Positions 1-5,741 are shown, counted from the stretch's first letter. The stretch is DNA of 6,317 bases from Desulfobacca acetoxidans (GCA_020723225.1 DYJG01000157.1:1-6317); one strand, 5' to 3'. Notes: generated by a model from the letters alone, not told the origin. Program-made: numbers and translations.

Positions 1-623
1 CGCCGGGCCCAGAGCTTCCGGCCCTTGGGGCTGTATTTGATGGTCAGATAGTCATCGCCGGTTTTTGCAGTTCCTTCGGAGGAGCCGGTGACCAGGACAT
101 TGCCCTGGCCGTCGATGGCGATGGCGTTGGCCGAATCATTGGAATAAATTCTGCCCGGCCCGTTGTAATGGCGGACCCAGAGCTTCTGGCCTTCAGGACT
201 GTATTTGATGACCAGGTAGTTAAAGCCTTGCTTTTCCTTCCCTACCTCTCCGGCAATGTAGACATTATCCTGGGCGTCCACGGCCAGGGCATAGGGCCAA
301 CTACCAAGCTCATTGTGGAAACTCGCCCAGAGGCGTTGGCCGTCAGGACTGTACTTGACGGTGGCGCAAGTAGTTATAATAAAACCATCTACCGTCTCCA
401 CAGTCGATTCCCCGGTGACAATGACATTGCCCCGGCTGTCCAGCGCCATGGCCCGGGCCGCATCATAATCGTTCGCCGGCCCGTTGAAGCGCTCGACCCA
501 GGCGGTGGTGACCTTCCCGGCTGCCTCATGCGGGAGAATGAAGCAAACCAGGCCCAAGCCGAAAGAAATGCACCACAGCCAGGCGCCACTGCGCCCGTTC
601 GCCAATTTCCCAGTCCTGACCAT
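1..623 (-). CDS. Exported SBBP-repeat beta-propeller protein, N-terminal part (3' end beyond the left edge)
   Basis: The reading frame is open from an ATG at 623 to the window edge, giving about 207 residues without a stop. GGAGG at 630-634 lies 6 nt before the ATG and fixes the start. Residues 1-36 look like a signal peptide: basic start (MVRTGKLANGR), a hydrophobic core AWLWCISFGLGLVCFIL, then HEAAG as a likely cleavage zone. After it come at least three degenerate units of roughly 50-60 residues, each with an 'A.A.D..GNV.VTG' strand pair followed by 'KYSP.G..LW'. The repeated KYSPDGQRLW, KYSPEGQKLW and KYSPKGRKLW are diagnostic of SBBP/beta-propeller repeats. The family is usually secreted or surface-attached and of unknown specific function; no catalytic residues are visible. 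The repeats also show at DNA level, with similar stretches near 10-50 and 179-220. The C-terminus, where an anchor or sorting domain would sit, is not in the window. Confidence 0.85.
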   Translation of the reverse strand, partial: MVRTGKLANGRSGAWLWCISFGLGLVCFILPHEAAGKVTTAWVERFNGPANDYDAARAMALDSRGNVIVTGESTVETVDGFIITTCATVKYSPDGQRLWASFHNELGSWPYALAVDAQDNVYIAGEVGKEKQGFNYLVIKYSPEGQKLWVRHYNGPGRIYSNDSANAIAIDGQGNVLVTGSSEGTAKTGDDYLTIKYSPKGRKLWAR

Positions 624-726
624 GGATTGCCTCCTTGATGCGCCCCTATGATTTCAGGGGCCACAGGTTATGAGGCGGATGAGGAATCAACTTATGAATA
701 CATAAGGGATAATTTGTTTATATGCC

Positions 727-755
727 CTAATAGCATACGGCTAAGTACTTTACAA
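727..755 (-). promoter_or_regulatory. Candidate sigma70-like promoter for the propeller gene
   Basis: On the minus strand TTGTAA (755-750) is followed after exactly 17 nt by TATTAG (732-727), in AT-rich sequence about 100 nt upstream of the propeller start codon. The -10 box is only a moderate match, so this is a suggestion. A small hairpin (GCCCCT 642-647 with AGGGGC 656-661) lies in the implied leader just before the ribosome binding site. Confidence 0.25.
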
Positions 756-1144
756 GAATATTCTGGGAAGTGGAGAAAAGGGGTTTTACGGTTTGCCACT
801 AATTGGTGGGGGGAGATGAAAATAATTCATGGGATGCAACAATTCCTTCCACGGCATTAAGTTGTGATGGAGTTCAACCGAGGATAATCCAAGAAGAACT
901 TAATGGCCTTGGAAATCTTCATGCTCCACCCCCTGGGTTGATTGCATAGTGCTGATGCGAATAGCCAGAGCTTATCATAATTTTCTCAATAAATCAGATA
1001 AGTTTTGCATATGGCAAGTTAGCCGCATCATTAACTCATGTCAAACTATCTTGAAGAACATTTGATTTCCATCTTCCGGATGGTTTGGGATTATTCCAAA
1101 AGGGCTTTTCGATCCTTATACTCGTTGCAAAAAGTTCTTTCCAT

Positions 1145-1182
1145 CCCCCCCTCACCCTGGCCCTCTCCCCCCGGATCCCGGG
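1145..1182. repeat. Relic of the common 'CCCTCACCCT..CCCTCTCCC' intergenic repeat
   Basis: The C-rich run CCCTCACCCTGGCCCTCTCC starting at 1149 is the hallmark of a dispersed intergenic repeat found in many proteobacterial genomes, where it normally forms a hairpin with a matching GGGAGAGGG arm. Only the C-rich arm is present here; what follows (GGATCCCGGG and on) does not supply the partner arm, so this looks like a half-copy. It also explains proline/serine-rich or glycine-rich spurious reading frames across this stretch. Confidence 0.5.
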
Positions 1183-1428
1183 TTGGACAAGGCCTTCGGC
1201 TCTTCCTATATCCGTCTCGCATCCTCCTCAGCAGTCCGCTGGCGACGCCCAACATGGTGGAGGCCGAGGCCGTCAAGACTGCGAATCCCCATGACCCGGC
1301 ATGGCTCCAATTGCTCTTGGATTAATGGATAATTATGCCGATTTGTGGAATAGATTATCTCGTCAGCAACCTGAACCGCAGGTTTGCCTGCGCCCCATGA
1401 GTAGAGCAAGCCATGTCCGGATCATGCG

Positions 1429-1530
1429 TCAGAGGGCATAGGTAGTCGGGCTCATGCTGAAATCCCGGACCATAAGTTCGGCAAAGTGCGTCGCCTTCTG
1501 TAAGTCGCCGCCCACCCCGGAAGACAGATA
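1429..1530 (-). pseudogene. Short fragment resembling the FtsH (M41) peptidase domain
   Basis: The minus-strand frame ending at the TGA at 1431-1429 encodes SSGVGGDLQKATHFAEL followed by MVRDFSMSP. This resembles the conserved helix of FtsH-type AAA+ metalloproteases that reads roughly '(T/S)(T/S)GA.NDL..AT..AR.MV...GMS', which lies downstream of the HExxH zinc site. Neither the AAA+ module, nor HExxH, nor the rest of the M41 domain is visible: upstream residues in the same frame lose any family pattern and the stop follows eight codons after SMSP. I read it as a decayed remnant of an ftsH-like gene, about 25-30 recognisable residues. The match was made by eye from memory of the family; chance similarity in such a short stretch cannot be excluded. 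Confidence 0.35.
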
Positions 1531-1654
1531 AAATATCCTGATAATCTCTAATAACCCGGAATTATTTTTGAAATTTTGGCGGGCTATTGACCAGCCTGCC
1601 GGGGCTTGATAATTTATTAGGTGAAAAGGAGTAACGGGGTCTTAGACCAATTTG

Positions 1655-1745
1655 CAGTCAAAGGACGTTATCCCGGAGCGAACCTGGTGTGCGCCCTGAG
1701 ATGGGCGAACACCAGGTTCGCTACATGGCAATACCTTTTTGACTG
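1655..1745. repeat. 91-bp symmetric palindromic element (MITE/REP-like)
   Basis: The inner hairpin pairs AGCGAACCTGGTGT (1677-1690) perfectly with ACACCAGGTTCGCT (1709-1722), then after one mismatch CGCCC (1692-1696) with GGGCG (1703-1707), leaving a 6-nt loop. Outer arms CAGTCAAAGG (1655-1664) and CCTTTTTGACTG (1734-1745) are also inverted and share the same centre (about 1699.5). The motif 'GGGCGAACACCAGGTTCGC' resembles dispersed palindromes seen between genes in many bacteria. No transposase is present. No T-run follows the inner stem directly, so terminator use is less likely. Confidence 0.65.
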
Positions 1746-1799
1746 GGACTCAGTATAACAAAACTGACCGTTTTTCCCGACCCCAAGGCGAGGTCAGCC

Positions 1800-2189
1800 A
1801 TGTCCAAAGTGATCGATATCGAAGACCGGCTTAAGCTGGAGCAGAAGAAAAAGGCCAAGGTGGACAAGGCCAAGAAATTGGAGGCGGTGCGGCGCACCGT
1901 CCAGTGCACCCGGTGCCTGGCCCGCTGCGCCAAATGCAACGTCCAGTTCGACACCCACGAGATGTACCAGCGCTTTAAAGGGCCGCACCGCTTCTGCGCC
2001 GGCTGCCAGGAAGAATACGAGGAGTTCGTGCGCCTCCGGGGCACCACGGAGCAAAGCCCCTATTACTGGCACAACAAGGCATGGTTCCGGGTCTGGGAGA
2101 CCTGGCTGGACTACCAGCAGGCCATGAAAGAATACGGCGAATCCCCGGAATTCCTGGACCTGGTGCGGGAAGTGGAATGGGAGAGGTGA
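1800..2189 (+). CDS. Small protein with three CxxC pairs, function unknown (putative zinc-binding)
   Basis: A 129-residue protein starting at ATG 1800; GAGG at 1790-1793 with 6 nt spacing supports the start. Residues about 8-32 are a lysine-rich charged helix or short coiled coil (EDRLKLEQKKKAKVDKAKK). Three CxxC pairs follow at C36/C39, C43/C46 and C66/C69, enough for one four-cysteine zinc site plus an extra pair, or a treble-clef/zinc-ribbon-like knuckle. The C-terminal half is rich in aromatic and acidic residues (YYWHNKAWFRVWETWLDY) and ends in a charged helix. There is no signal peptide or membrane segment, so it is likely cytoplasmic. I do not recognise a named family. Zinc binding is inferred from cysteine spacing only; nucleic-acid or protein contact would be plausible but is not shown. 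The gene stands alone, converging on the gene at 2290-2529. Codon use is GC-rich like mnmG, so it appears native. Confidence 0.8.
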   Translation: MSKVIDIEDRLKLEQKKKAKVDKAKKLEAVRRTVQCTRCLARCAKCNVQFDTHEMYQRFKGPHRFCAGCQEEYEEFVRLRGTTEQSPYYWHNKAWFRVWETWLDYQQAMKEYGESPEFLDLVREVEWER

Positions 2190-2193
2190 GGAT

Positions 2194-2295
2194 AGTGAGC
2201 GGTAAGCAGTAAGCAGTGAGCAGTAACAAATTCGACTTTTCAGTCTACTCTCTAAAACTGCTCACCGCTCACCGCTTACTGCTTACTGCTTACAG
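2194..2295. terminator. Inverted pair of 7-nt tandem repeats forming a long hairpin between convergent genes
   Basis: The left arm (2194-2228) is five consecutive 7-mers of the form RGTRAGC (AGTGAGC, GGTAAGC, AGTAAGC, AGTGAGC, AGTAACA). The right arm (2257-2295) is the same heptamer family on the other strand (GCTCACC twice, GCTTACT twice, GCTTACA). The arms can pair over about 30 bp with a few mismatches or G-U pairs around a 28-nt AT-rich loop. It lies 4 nt after the stop of the plus gene and overlaps the stop of the minus gene, a natural place for a bidirectional terminator. It lacks a clean U-tract, so a termination role is inferred; the repeat itself is directly visible. Confidence 0.6.
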
Positions 2296-2529
2296 TCCTT
2301 CGCCTAAACGGTAGGCGTGTTGCAGCATCTCCATGGCGAAGTCGAACGCGGCCTGGCGGTCCAGGGTAATGGAGAAATGCTCTTTCTGCTTCTCGCCGCT
2401 GCCGGTGTAGACCACCACCTTCAGCACACCCTCGGGGCGCTGCACCACCGCGATTTCCCCCGCGGGCTCAAGAGTTTTATAAGTGCGATGGACCATTTTT
2501 TCGGGATCTCCATGAACCGGATGAACCAT
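2290..2529 (-). CDS. Small protein of unknown function
   Basis: A 79-residue protein starting at the ATG at 2529. GAGGAG (2541-2536) with 6 nt spacing decides this start over the internal methionine 12. The middle (residues about 26-56) alternates hydrophobic and polar residues as in a small beta-sheet (GEIAVVQRPEGVLKVVVYTG, then HFSITLDR), and residues about 57-76 form a likely helix (DRQAAFDFAMEMLQHAYRL). It has no signal peptide, membrane segment or cysteine motif. I do not recognise a family. It is divergent from mnmG (86 nt between start codons) and convergent with the CxxC gene; its TAA stop lies inside the inverted heptamer repeat, so the last codons border that element. The strong Shine-Dalgarno and sheet-helix pattern argue for a real gene. 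Confidence 0.7.
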   Translation of the reverse strand: MVHPVHGDPEKMVHRTYKTLEPAGEIAVVQRPEGVLKVVVYTGSGEKQKEHFSITLDRQAAFDFAMEMLQHAYRLGEGL

Positions 2530-2544
2530 AATTTTCTCCTCAGC

Positions 2545-2575
2545 TCTAAGATGGACGTTGCCGACTGTCTAAGAT
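2545..2575. promoter_or_regulatory. Direct repeat TCTAAGAT x2 in the divergent intergenic region
   Basis: TCTAAGAT occurs at 2545-2552 and again at 2568-2575, a 23-nt period (about two helical turns), within the 86 nt between the divergent 79-residue gene and mnmG. The position suits a regulator site acting on one or both genes, but no promoter boxes with good spacing could be assigned, and two 8-mers can arise by chance. Confidence 0.25.
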
Positions 2576-2615
2576 AAGCAGCAAGAGACCATAATTCAAC
2601 CCCGATTTTCCTTCC

Positions 2616-4505
2616 ATGGCTTTTTATCCGCAAGATTATGACTTGATTGTCGTGGGCGCCGGCCACGCCGGCTGCGAAGGCGCTTTGGCCGCGGCCCGCA
2701 TGGGTCTAAAGGTCCTGATGTTCAACCTGAATCTGGACACCATGGCCCAGATGGCCTGCAACCCCGCGGTGGGGGGGCTGGCCAAGGGCCACGTGGTCAA
2801 GGAGATCGACGCCCTGGGGGGCGTCATGGGGTATCTGGCGGATTTAACCGGCATTCAGTTCCGCACCCTCAATCTCTCCAAAGGCCCGGCGGTGAGGGGC
2901 ACCCGCATCCAATGCGACAAGCAGGCCTACCGCCTGGCCATGAAGGCGCTGCTGGAAAAAGAGGCCTGCATCCACCTGCGGGAGGCCATGGTGGAGAGGC
3001 TGCTGGTGGAGGACGGCCGGGTCGTGGGCGTGGTGGAGACCCTGGGCCTGGCCTACCGGGCCAAGGCGGTCCTGATCACCACCGGCACCTTTCTAAACGG
3101 CCTCATCCACATCGGCCCCTGCCGCATCCGGGCCGGCCGGGCCGGGGAGTTCGCGGCCGTGGCCCTGGCGGAGCATCTCAAGGAATTAGGATTTAAAATG
3201 GGGCGCATGAAGACCGGCACCCCGCCCCGGCTCCGGGCCGGGTCCATCGATTTCAGCTCCATGAGCCGCCTGGAGGGTGACGCCGCGCCCCGGCCCTTCT
3301 CCTGGCGCACCGCGGGGATCGAAACCGAGCAACTGCCCTGTTTCGTCACCCACACCACCCGGGCCACCCACGGCTGGGTTAAAGATAACATCCACCTCTC
3401 CCCCCTTTACAGCGGCGTGATCAAGGGCGTCAGCGCCCGCTACTGCCCCTCTCTGGAAGACAAGGTGATGCGCTTCCCGGAGAAAGAGAGCCACCAGGTG
3501 ACCCTGGAACCCGAAGGCCGGGACACGGTGGAGATTTACGCCAAGGGCCTGGGGAACTGCCTGCCGGTGGAGGTGCAGTTGGAGCTCTTCCGGAGCGTCC
3601 CCGGGCTGGAGCAGGCCGAAGTGATGCGGCCGGCCTACGCCATCGAGTACGATTACGTGGACCCTTTGCAACTCAAGCCCACCCTGGAGACCAAACTGGT
3701 CAAGGGCCTCTTTCTTGCCGGGCAGATCAACGGCACCTCAGGCTATGAGGAGGCCGGGGGCCAGGGCCTCTGGGCCGGGATCAACGCCGCCTGCCAGATC
3801 CAGGGCCGCCCCCCCTTCCTGCCGGACCGTTCCCAGGCCTATATGGCGGTGCTGGTGGACGACCTGGTGACCCGGGGCACCCGGGAGCCTTACCGCCTCT
3901 TCACCTCCCGGGCGGAGTACCGTCTGCTGCTCCGGGAGGACAACGCCGACCTCCGGCTGATGGCTTGGGGTCACGACCTGGGCCTGGTGGAGAAAGAGGC
4001 CATGGAGCGCCTGGAGGCCAAAACCTGCCTCCTGGCCGAAGAGGAGGCCCGGCTGGCGGGACGACGGCTGTATCCAACGCCTGCGGTCAACCGGGAGCTG
4101 GCCGAAAGGGGCACCATGCCTTTGAAAGAGCCGGCCCCCATCCTGCACCTAGTCAAGCGCCCGCAATTGGACCTCGGTACGCTGTACCGCCTCTCCGGAG
4201 AAGAGCCGCCGGTGCCTTCGGAGGTGGTGGAACAGTTGGAGATCAAGCACAAATACGAGGGTTACATCAAGCGCCAAGAGGAAGGGGCCAAAAAATTCGC
4301 CCAGGGCGAGAAGAAGCGCATCCCGGAGGACTTTGATTACGACGCGGTGCCCGGTCTGTCCCTGGAGGTCCGGGAAAAGCTCAAGCAGGTGCGGCCCCTG
4401 TCCCTGGGCCAGGCGGCCCGCATCTCGGGGATGACGCCCGCGGCGTTGGCGGTGCTGATGGTTTATTTGAAGCGGTGGGGAAAGCCTTCTGAAGGGGCGG
4501 GTTAG
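2616..4505 (+). CDS. mnmG: tRNA uridine-5-carboxymethylaminomethyl(34) synthesis enzyme MnmG (GidA)
   Basis: A complete 629-residue protein, the same length as E. coli MnmG. With MnmE it installs the (carboxymethyl)aminomethyl group on wobble U34 of certain tRNAs in the cytoplasm, using FAD, NADH and a methylene-tetrahydrofolate carbon. Visible signatures: the FAD dinucleotide-binding loop GAGHAG at 14-19; MACNPAVGG with C48; GTFLNG at 157-162; GRMKTGTPPRL; YCPSLEDK with C277, matching the second conserved cysteine at E. coli position 277; GYEEAGGQGLWAGINAA from 376 (the usual alanines after GYEEA are glycines here); and the C-terminal helical MnmE/tRNA-binding region FDYDAVPGLS from 573 to the end. 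The start is chosen because FYPQDYDLIVVGAGHAG is the normal N-terminus, although no Shine-Dalgarno is seen before ATG 2616. The frequent partner rsmG (gidB) is absent downstream; a strong terminator follows instead, so it is probably transcribed alone. Confidence 0.98.
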   Translation: MAFYPQDYDLIVVGAGHAGCEGALAAARMGLKVLMFNLNLDTMAQMACNPAVGGLAKGHVVKEIDALGGVMGYLADLTGIQFRTLNLSKGPAVRGTRIQCDKQAYRLAMKALLEKEACIHLREAMVERLLVEDGRVVGVVETLGLAYRAKAVLITTGTFLNGLIHIGPCRIRAGRAGEFAAVALAEHLKELGFKMGRMKTGTPPRLRAGSIDFSSMSRLEGDAAPRPFSWRTAGIETEQLPCFVTHTTRATHGWVKDNIHLSPLYSGVIKGVSARYCPSLEDKVMRFPEKESHQVTLEPEGRDTVEIYAKGLGNCLPVEVQLELFRSVPGLEQAEVMRPAYAIEYDYVDPLQLKPTLETKLVKGLFLAGQINGTSGYEEAGGQGLWAGINAACQIQGRPPFLPDRSQAYMAVLVDDLVTRGTREPYRLFTSRAEYRLLLREDNADLRLMAWGHDLGLVEKEAMERLEAKTCLLAEEEARLAGRRLYPTPAVNRELAERGTMPLKEPAPILHLVKRPQLDLGTLYRLSGEEPPVPSEVVEQLEIKHKYEGYIKRQEEGAKKFAQGEKKRIPEDFDYDAVPGLSLEVREKLKQVRPLSLGQAARISGMTPAALAVLMVYLKRWGKPSEGAG

Positions 4506-4556
4506 ATCCGCGGTCCCCAGCCCCCCTAAGACTCCATTCGCCAACCCCGCACTGAG

Positions 4557-4598
4557 AAATGGGGAGGGCCAGAAATTTCTGGCCCTCCCCATTTTTTT
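4557..4598 (+). terminator. Strong intrinsic terminator after mnmG
   Basis: A perfect 38-nt palindrome at 4557-4594 contains GGGGAGGGCCAGAAA pairing with TTTCTGGCCCTCCCC, flanked by AAAT/ATTT, and runs into seven T residues (4592-4598). It starts about 50 nt after the mnmG stop. Because the A-run on the left mirrors the T-run it could also act on the opposite strand, although no minus-strand gene reads into it. Confidence 0.92.
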
Positions 4599-4599
4599 C

Positions 4600-4627
4600 T
4601 TGACACTATCTCTATAAAAACTAATAT
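4600..4627 (+). promoter_or_regulatory. Sigma70-type promoter of the RAMA-domain gene
   Basis: A perfect -35 box TTGACA (4600-4605) is followed after 16 nt by TAATAT (4622-4627), in AT-rich sequence right after the mnmG terminator. Transcription would start near 4634, giving a leader of about 46 nt. CTCA (4630-4633) and TGAG (4640-4643) form a small dyad at the expected start site that could be an operator, but this is weak. Confidence 0.75.
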
Positions 4628-4680
4628 TACTCATAATACTGAGAATATAGAGGCTTATAAACGAATAGGAGGGTATTTCA

Positions 4681-5115
4681 ATGTCTAGAAAAACAACACC
4701 AATTAATGTAAGTATTGAAGTATACAAGCTAATTGAACAAAACCGTCAATCATTTGAAGAGGCTCACGATGATATCCTCAAACGAATGTTTAGTATTCCT
4801 GCTTCGAGTGAGAAGGTTGCTGTTAAGGGTCAATTAAATCTAGGCTGTGGGGTATCAGTGCCCTTCGGGACCCTTTTCAAAAGGGAATATAAGCACAAAG
4901 AATATATAGCTGAGGCAACCGATGGTGGAATCTCTCTGAATGGAAGAAAATACCCTACCATCAACCAAGCTACCAATGCAGTGTCTGATTCTCCGCAAAA
5001 TGCTTGGACCTTTTGGAAAATTAAGAGACCCCAAGACTCAAAATGGATTCCCTTGGACGATCTTCGAAAAGAAGTTTCGAAAATTACAGATGCGGATTTG
5101 GCTGAATTTACATAA
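4681..5115 (+). CDS. SeqA-N-like / RAMA-domain putative DNA-binding protein
   Basis: A 144-residue protein with an excellent ribosome binding site (AGGAGGG 4667-4673, 7 nt before ATG). Residues 7-37 (PINVSIEVYKLIEQN, then FEEAHDDILKRMF) resemble the N-terminal segment of SeqA (IEV..E.Y..I....ES..DILRRML), a ribbon-helix-helix-like oligomerisation region. Residues about 57-116 match the RAMA (restriction enzyme adenine methylase associated) pattern: GVSVPFGTLFKREYKHKEY, then DGGISLNGRKY, then AWTFWKIKR. RAMA domains occur with DNA methylases and restriction enzymes and are thought to read modified DNA; the function here is inferred. The last 28 residues are charged. No methylase or nuclease gene lies in the window, so it is an orphan here. 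Its base composition is much more AT-rich than mnmG, and it has a private promoter, both signs of horizontal acquisition. It converges on higA 29 nt away with no clear terminator between. Confidence 0.8.
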   Translation: MSRKTTPINVSIEVYKLIEQNRQSFEEAHDDILKRMFSIPASSEKVAVKGQLNLGCGVSVPFGTLFKREYKHKEYIAEATDGGISLNGRKYPTINQATNAVSDSPQNAWTFWKIKRPQDSKWIPLDDLRKEVSKITDADLAEFT

Positions 5116-5144
5116 GGTTTTGTAATAATGAACAGGCGATATAG

Positions 5145-5447
5145 CTAAGGTTGCAGTCTGTCGGAGTCATACAGGGGTTTGATCTTGATCTCCTTGGCCG
5201 ATCTTTTGACCTGAGCAAGATCATACTGCGCCTGAAGCTGGAGCCAACTCTCAGGACTGCGGCCAAAAGCCTGGGACAACCTGACAGCCATCTCCGGGGA
5301 AATACCGGCATGGCCGTTAAGCAGCAAGGAAAGGGTCTTGCGGGTTACGCCGAGCCCTTGGGCCGCCTTCGTGACCGTCAAGCCCAGGGGCTCGAGGCAT
5401 AACTCCCGGATAATCTCTCCCGGATGAGGGGGATTTTTCATGGTCAT
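5145..5447 (-). CDS. higA: HigA-family antitoxin (XRE-type helix-turn-helix)
   Basis: A 100-residue protein of the HigA/VapI antidote type. The N-terminal NPPHPGEIIRELCLEPLGLT is typical of the family, followed by the helix-turn-helix at about residues 24-44 (TVTKAAQGLGVTRKTLSLLLN) and the conserved SPEMAVRLSQAFGRSPESWL. The family binds and neutralises HigB and represses the higBA promoter. ATG 5447 is preferred to ATG 5441 because GGAG (5460-5457) is 9 nt before the former. That GGAG overlaps the higB stop (TAG 5462-5460), the toxin-first, tightly coupled order normal for higBA. No residue appears to be missing, so the antitoxin looks functional even though the toxin gene is frameshifted. 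Its last 25 residues form a charged tail. It converges on the RAMA gene. Confidence 0.92.
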   Translation of the reverse strand: MTMKNPPHPGEIIRELCLEPLGLTVTKAAQGLGVTRKTLSLLLNGHAGISPEMAVRLSQAFGRSPESWLQLQAQYDLAQVKRSAKEIKIKPLYDSDRLQP

Positions 5448-5459
5448 GTGGTTTTGCTC

Positions 5460-5737
5460 CTAGTGGTAATCAACCAAATCCACATCGGTGGCTTGACCTT
5501 CTTCAAATCGGAAAATCACCTTCCAATTGCCGGAAACGGAGACGGAGTAAAATCCGGCCAAGTCGCCCTTAAGCTGATGGAGCTTTAAGGCGGGAAGATT
5601 CATATCCTCCACGGTGAAGGCCGTGGCCAGCAAGGCGAGGATATGCCGCAACCGCTTGACCAGGGATTGATGAACGCCCTTGGTCTGGTCGTCATAATAC
5701 AGAGCGGCAACCCTTTATGCCTTATGCTGCCGATCAT
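5460..5737 (-). pseudogene. higB: HigB toxin (RelE-like mRNA interferase) with a one-base frameshift after codon 10
   Basis: The minus strand from ATG 5737 reads MIGSIRHKGL, the standard HigB start, to codon TTG (5710-5708). The family sequence then continues in the -1 frame from GCC (5708-5706): AALYYDDQTKGVHQSLVKR, on through EDMNLPALKLHQLKGDLAGF and VSGNWKVIFRFEEG to the end DVDLVDYH. TTG and GCC share one G, so a single deleted G explains the break. The repaired protein is exactly 92 residues, the usual HigB length, with H54, K57, N71, Y91 and H92 at the positions I recall as catalytic in Proteus vulgaris HigB. HigB cleaves mRNA on the ribosome. As written, translation from 5737 leaves the family frame, and a TTG restart at 5651 would give only 63 residues without the first helix. 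No Shine-Dalgarno precedes ATG 5737. It could be a true inactivation, an assembly error, or recoding. Confidence 0.85.
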
Positions 5738-5741
5738 AAAT

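Larger units (their letters stand above)
624..1799. other. Gene-poor intergenic region with relics and repeats
   Basis: About 1.2 kb without a convincing intact gene. The left part (about 660-1130) is AT-rich and has short open frames (for example 648-860 and 1038-1325 on plus) that lack a Shine-Dalgarno sequence and resemble no family I know. The middle holds a C-rich repeat relic (1145-1182). The right part has a short FtsH-like fragment (minus, 1429-1530) and a 91-bp palindromic element (1655-1745). TATAAC at 1754-1759 is a possible -10 box for the gene at 1800, but no good -35 box sits at the right distance. No tRNA, rRNA, riboswitch or CRISPR array is evident. Confidence 0.6.

Noticed and set aside
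168..638. 156-residue plus-strand open frame over the left end
   Set aside because: It is the antisense shadow of the propeller gene, which has a signal peptide, repeats and a ribosome binding site on the minus strand.
648..860. 70-residue plus-strand open frame starting in the propeller leader region
   Set aside because: No Shine-Dalgarno, starts inside a small hairpin upstream of a minus-strand gene, and no family resemblance; likely spurious in AT-rich spacer.
960..1010. CTTATC...GATAAG inverted repeat
   Set aside because: A 6-bp stem with a loop of about 20 nt in AT-rich DNA is expected by chance.
1038..1325. 95-residue plus-strand open frame and overlapping 61- to 69-residue frames
   Set aside because: No ribosome binding site; the proline/serine- and glycine-rich middle is simply the translation of the C-rich intergenic repeat at 1145-1182.
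4149..4727. 192-residue minus-strand open frame
   Set aside because: It runs across the mnmG 3' end, the terminator and the RAMA promoter; low-complexity antisense of GC-rich coding sequence.
5113..5152. TAAGGTT direct repeat (5113-5119 and 5146-5152) as a possible insertion-site duplication
   Set aside because: Only 7 bp, one copy inside the RAMA stop region and one at the higA end, with just 26 nt between and no mobile element.
4600..5737. A complete novel defence system combining the RAMA protein and higBA
   Set aside because: The genes are convergent with separate promoters and different base composition; nothing in the sequence ties them into one operon or function.
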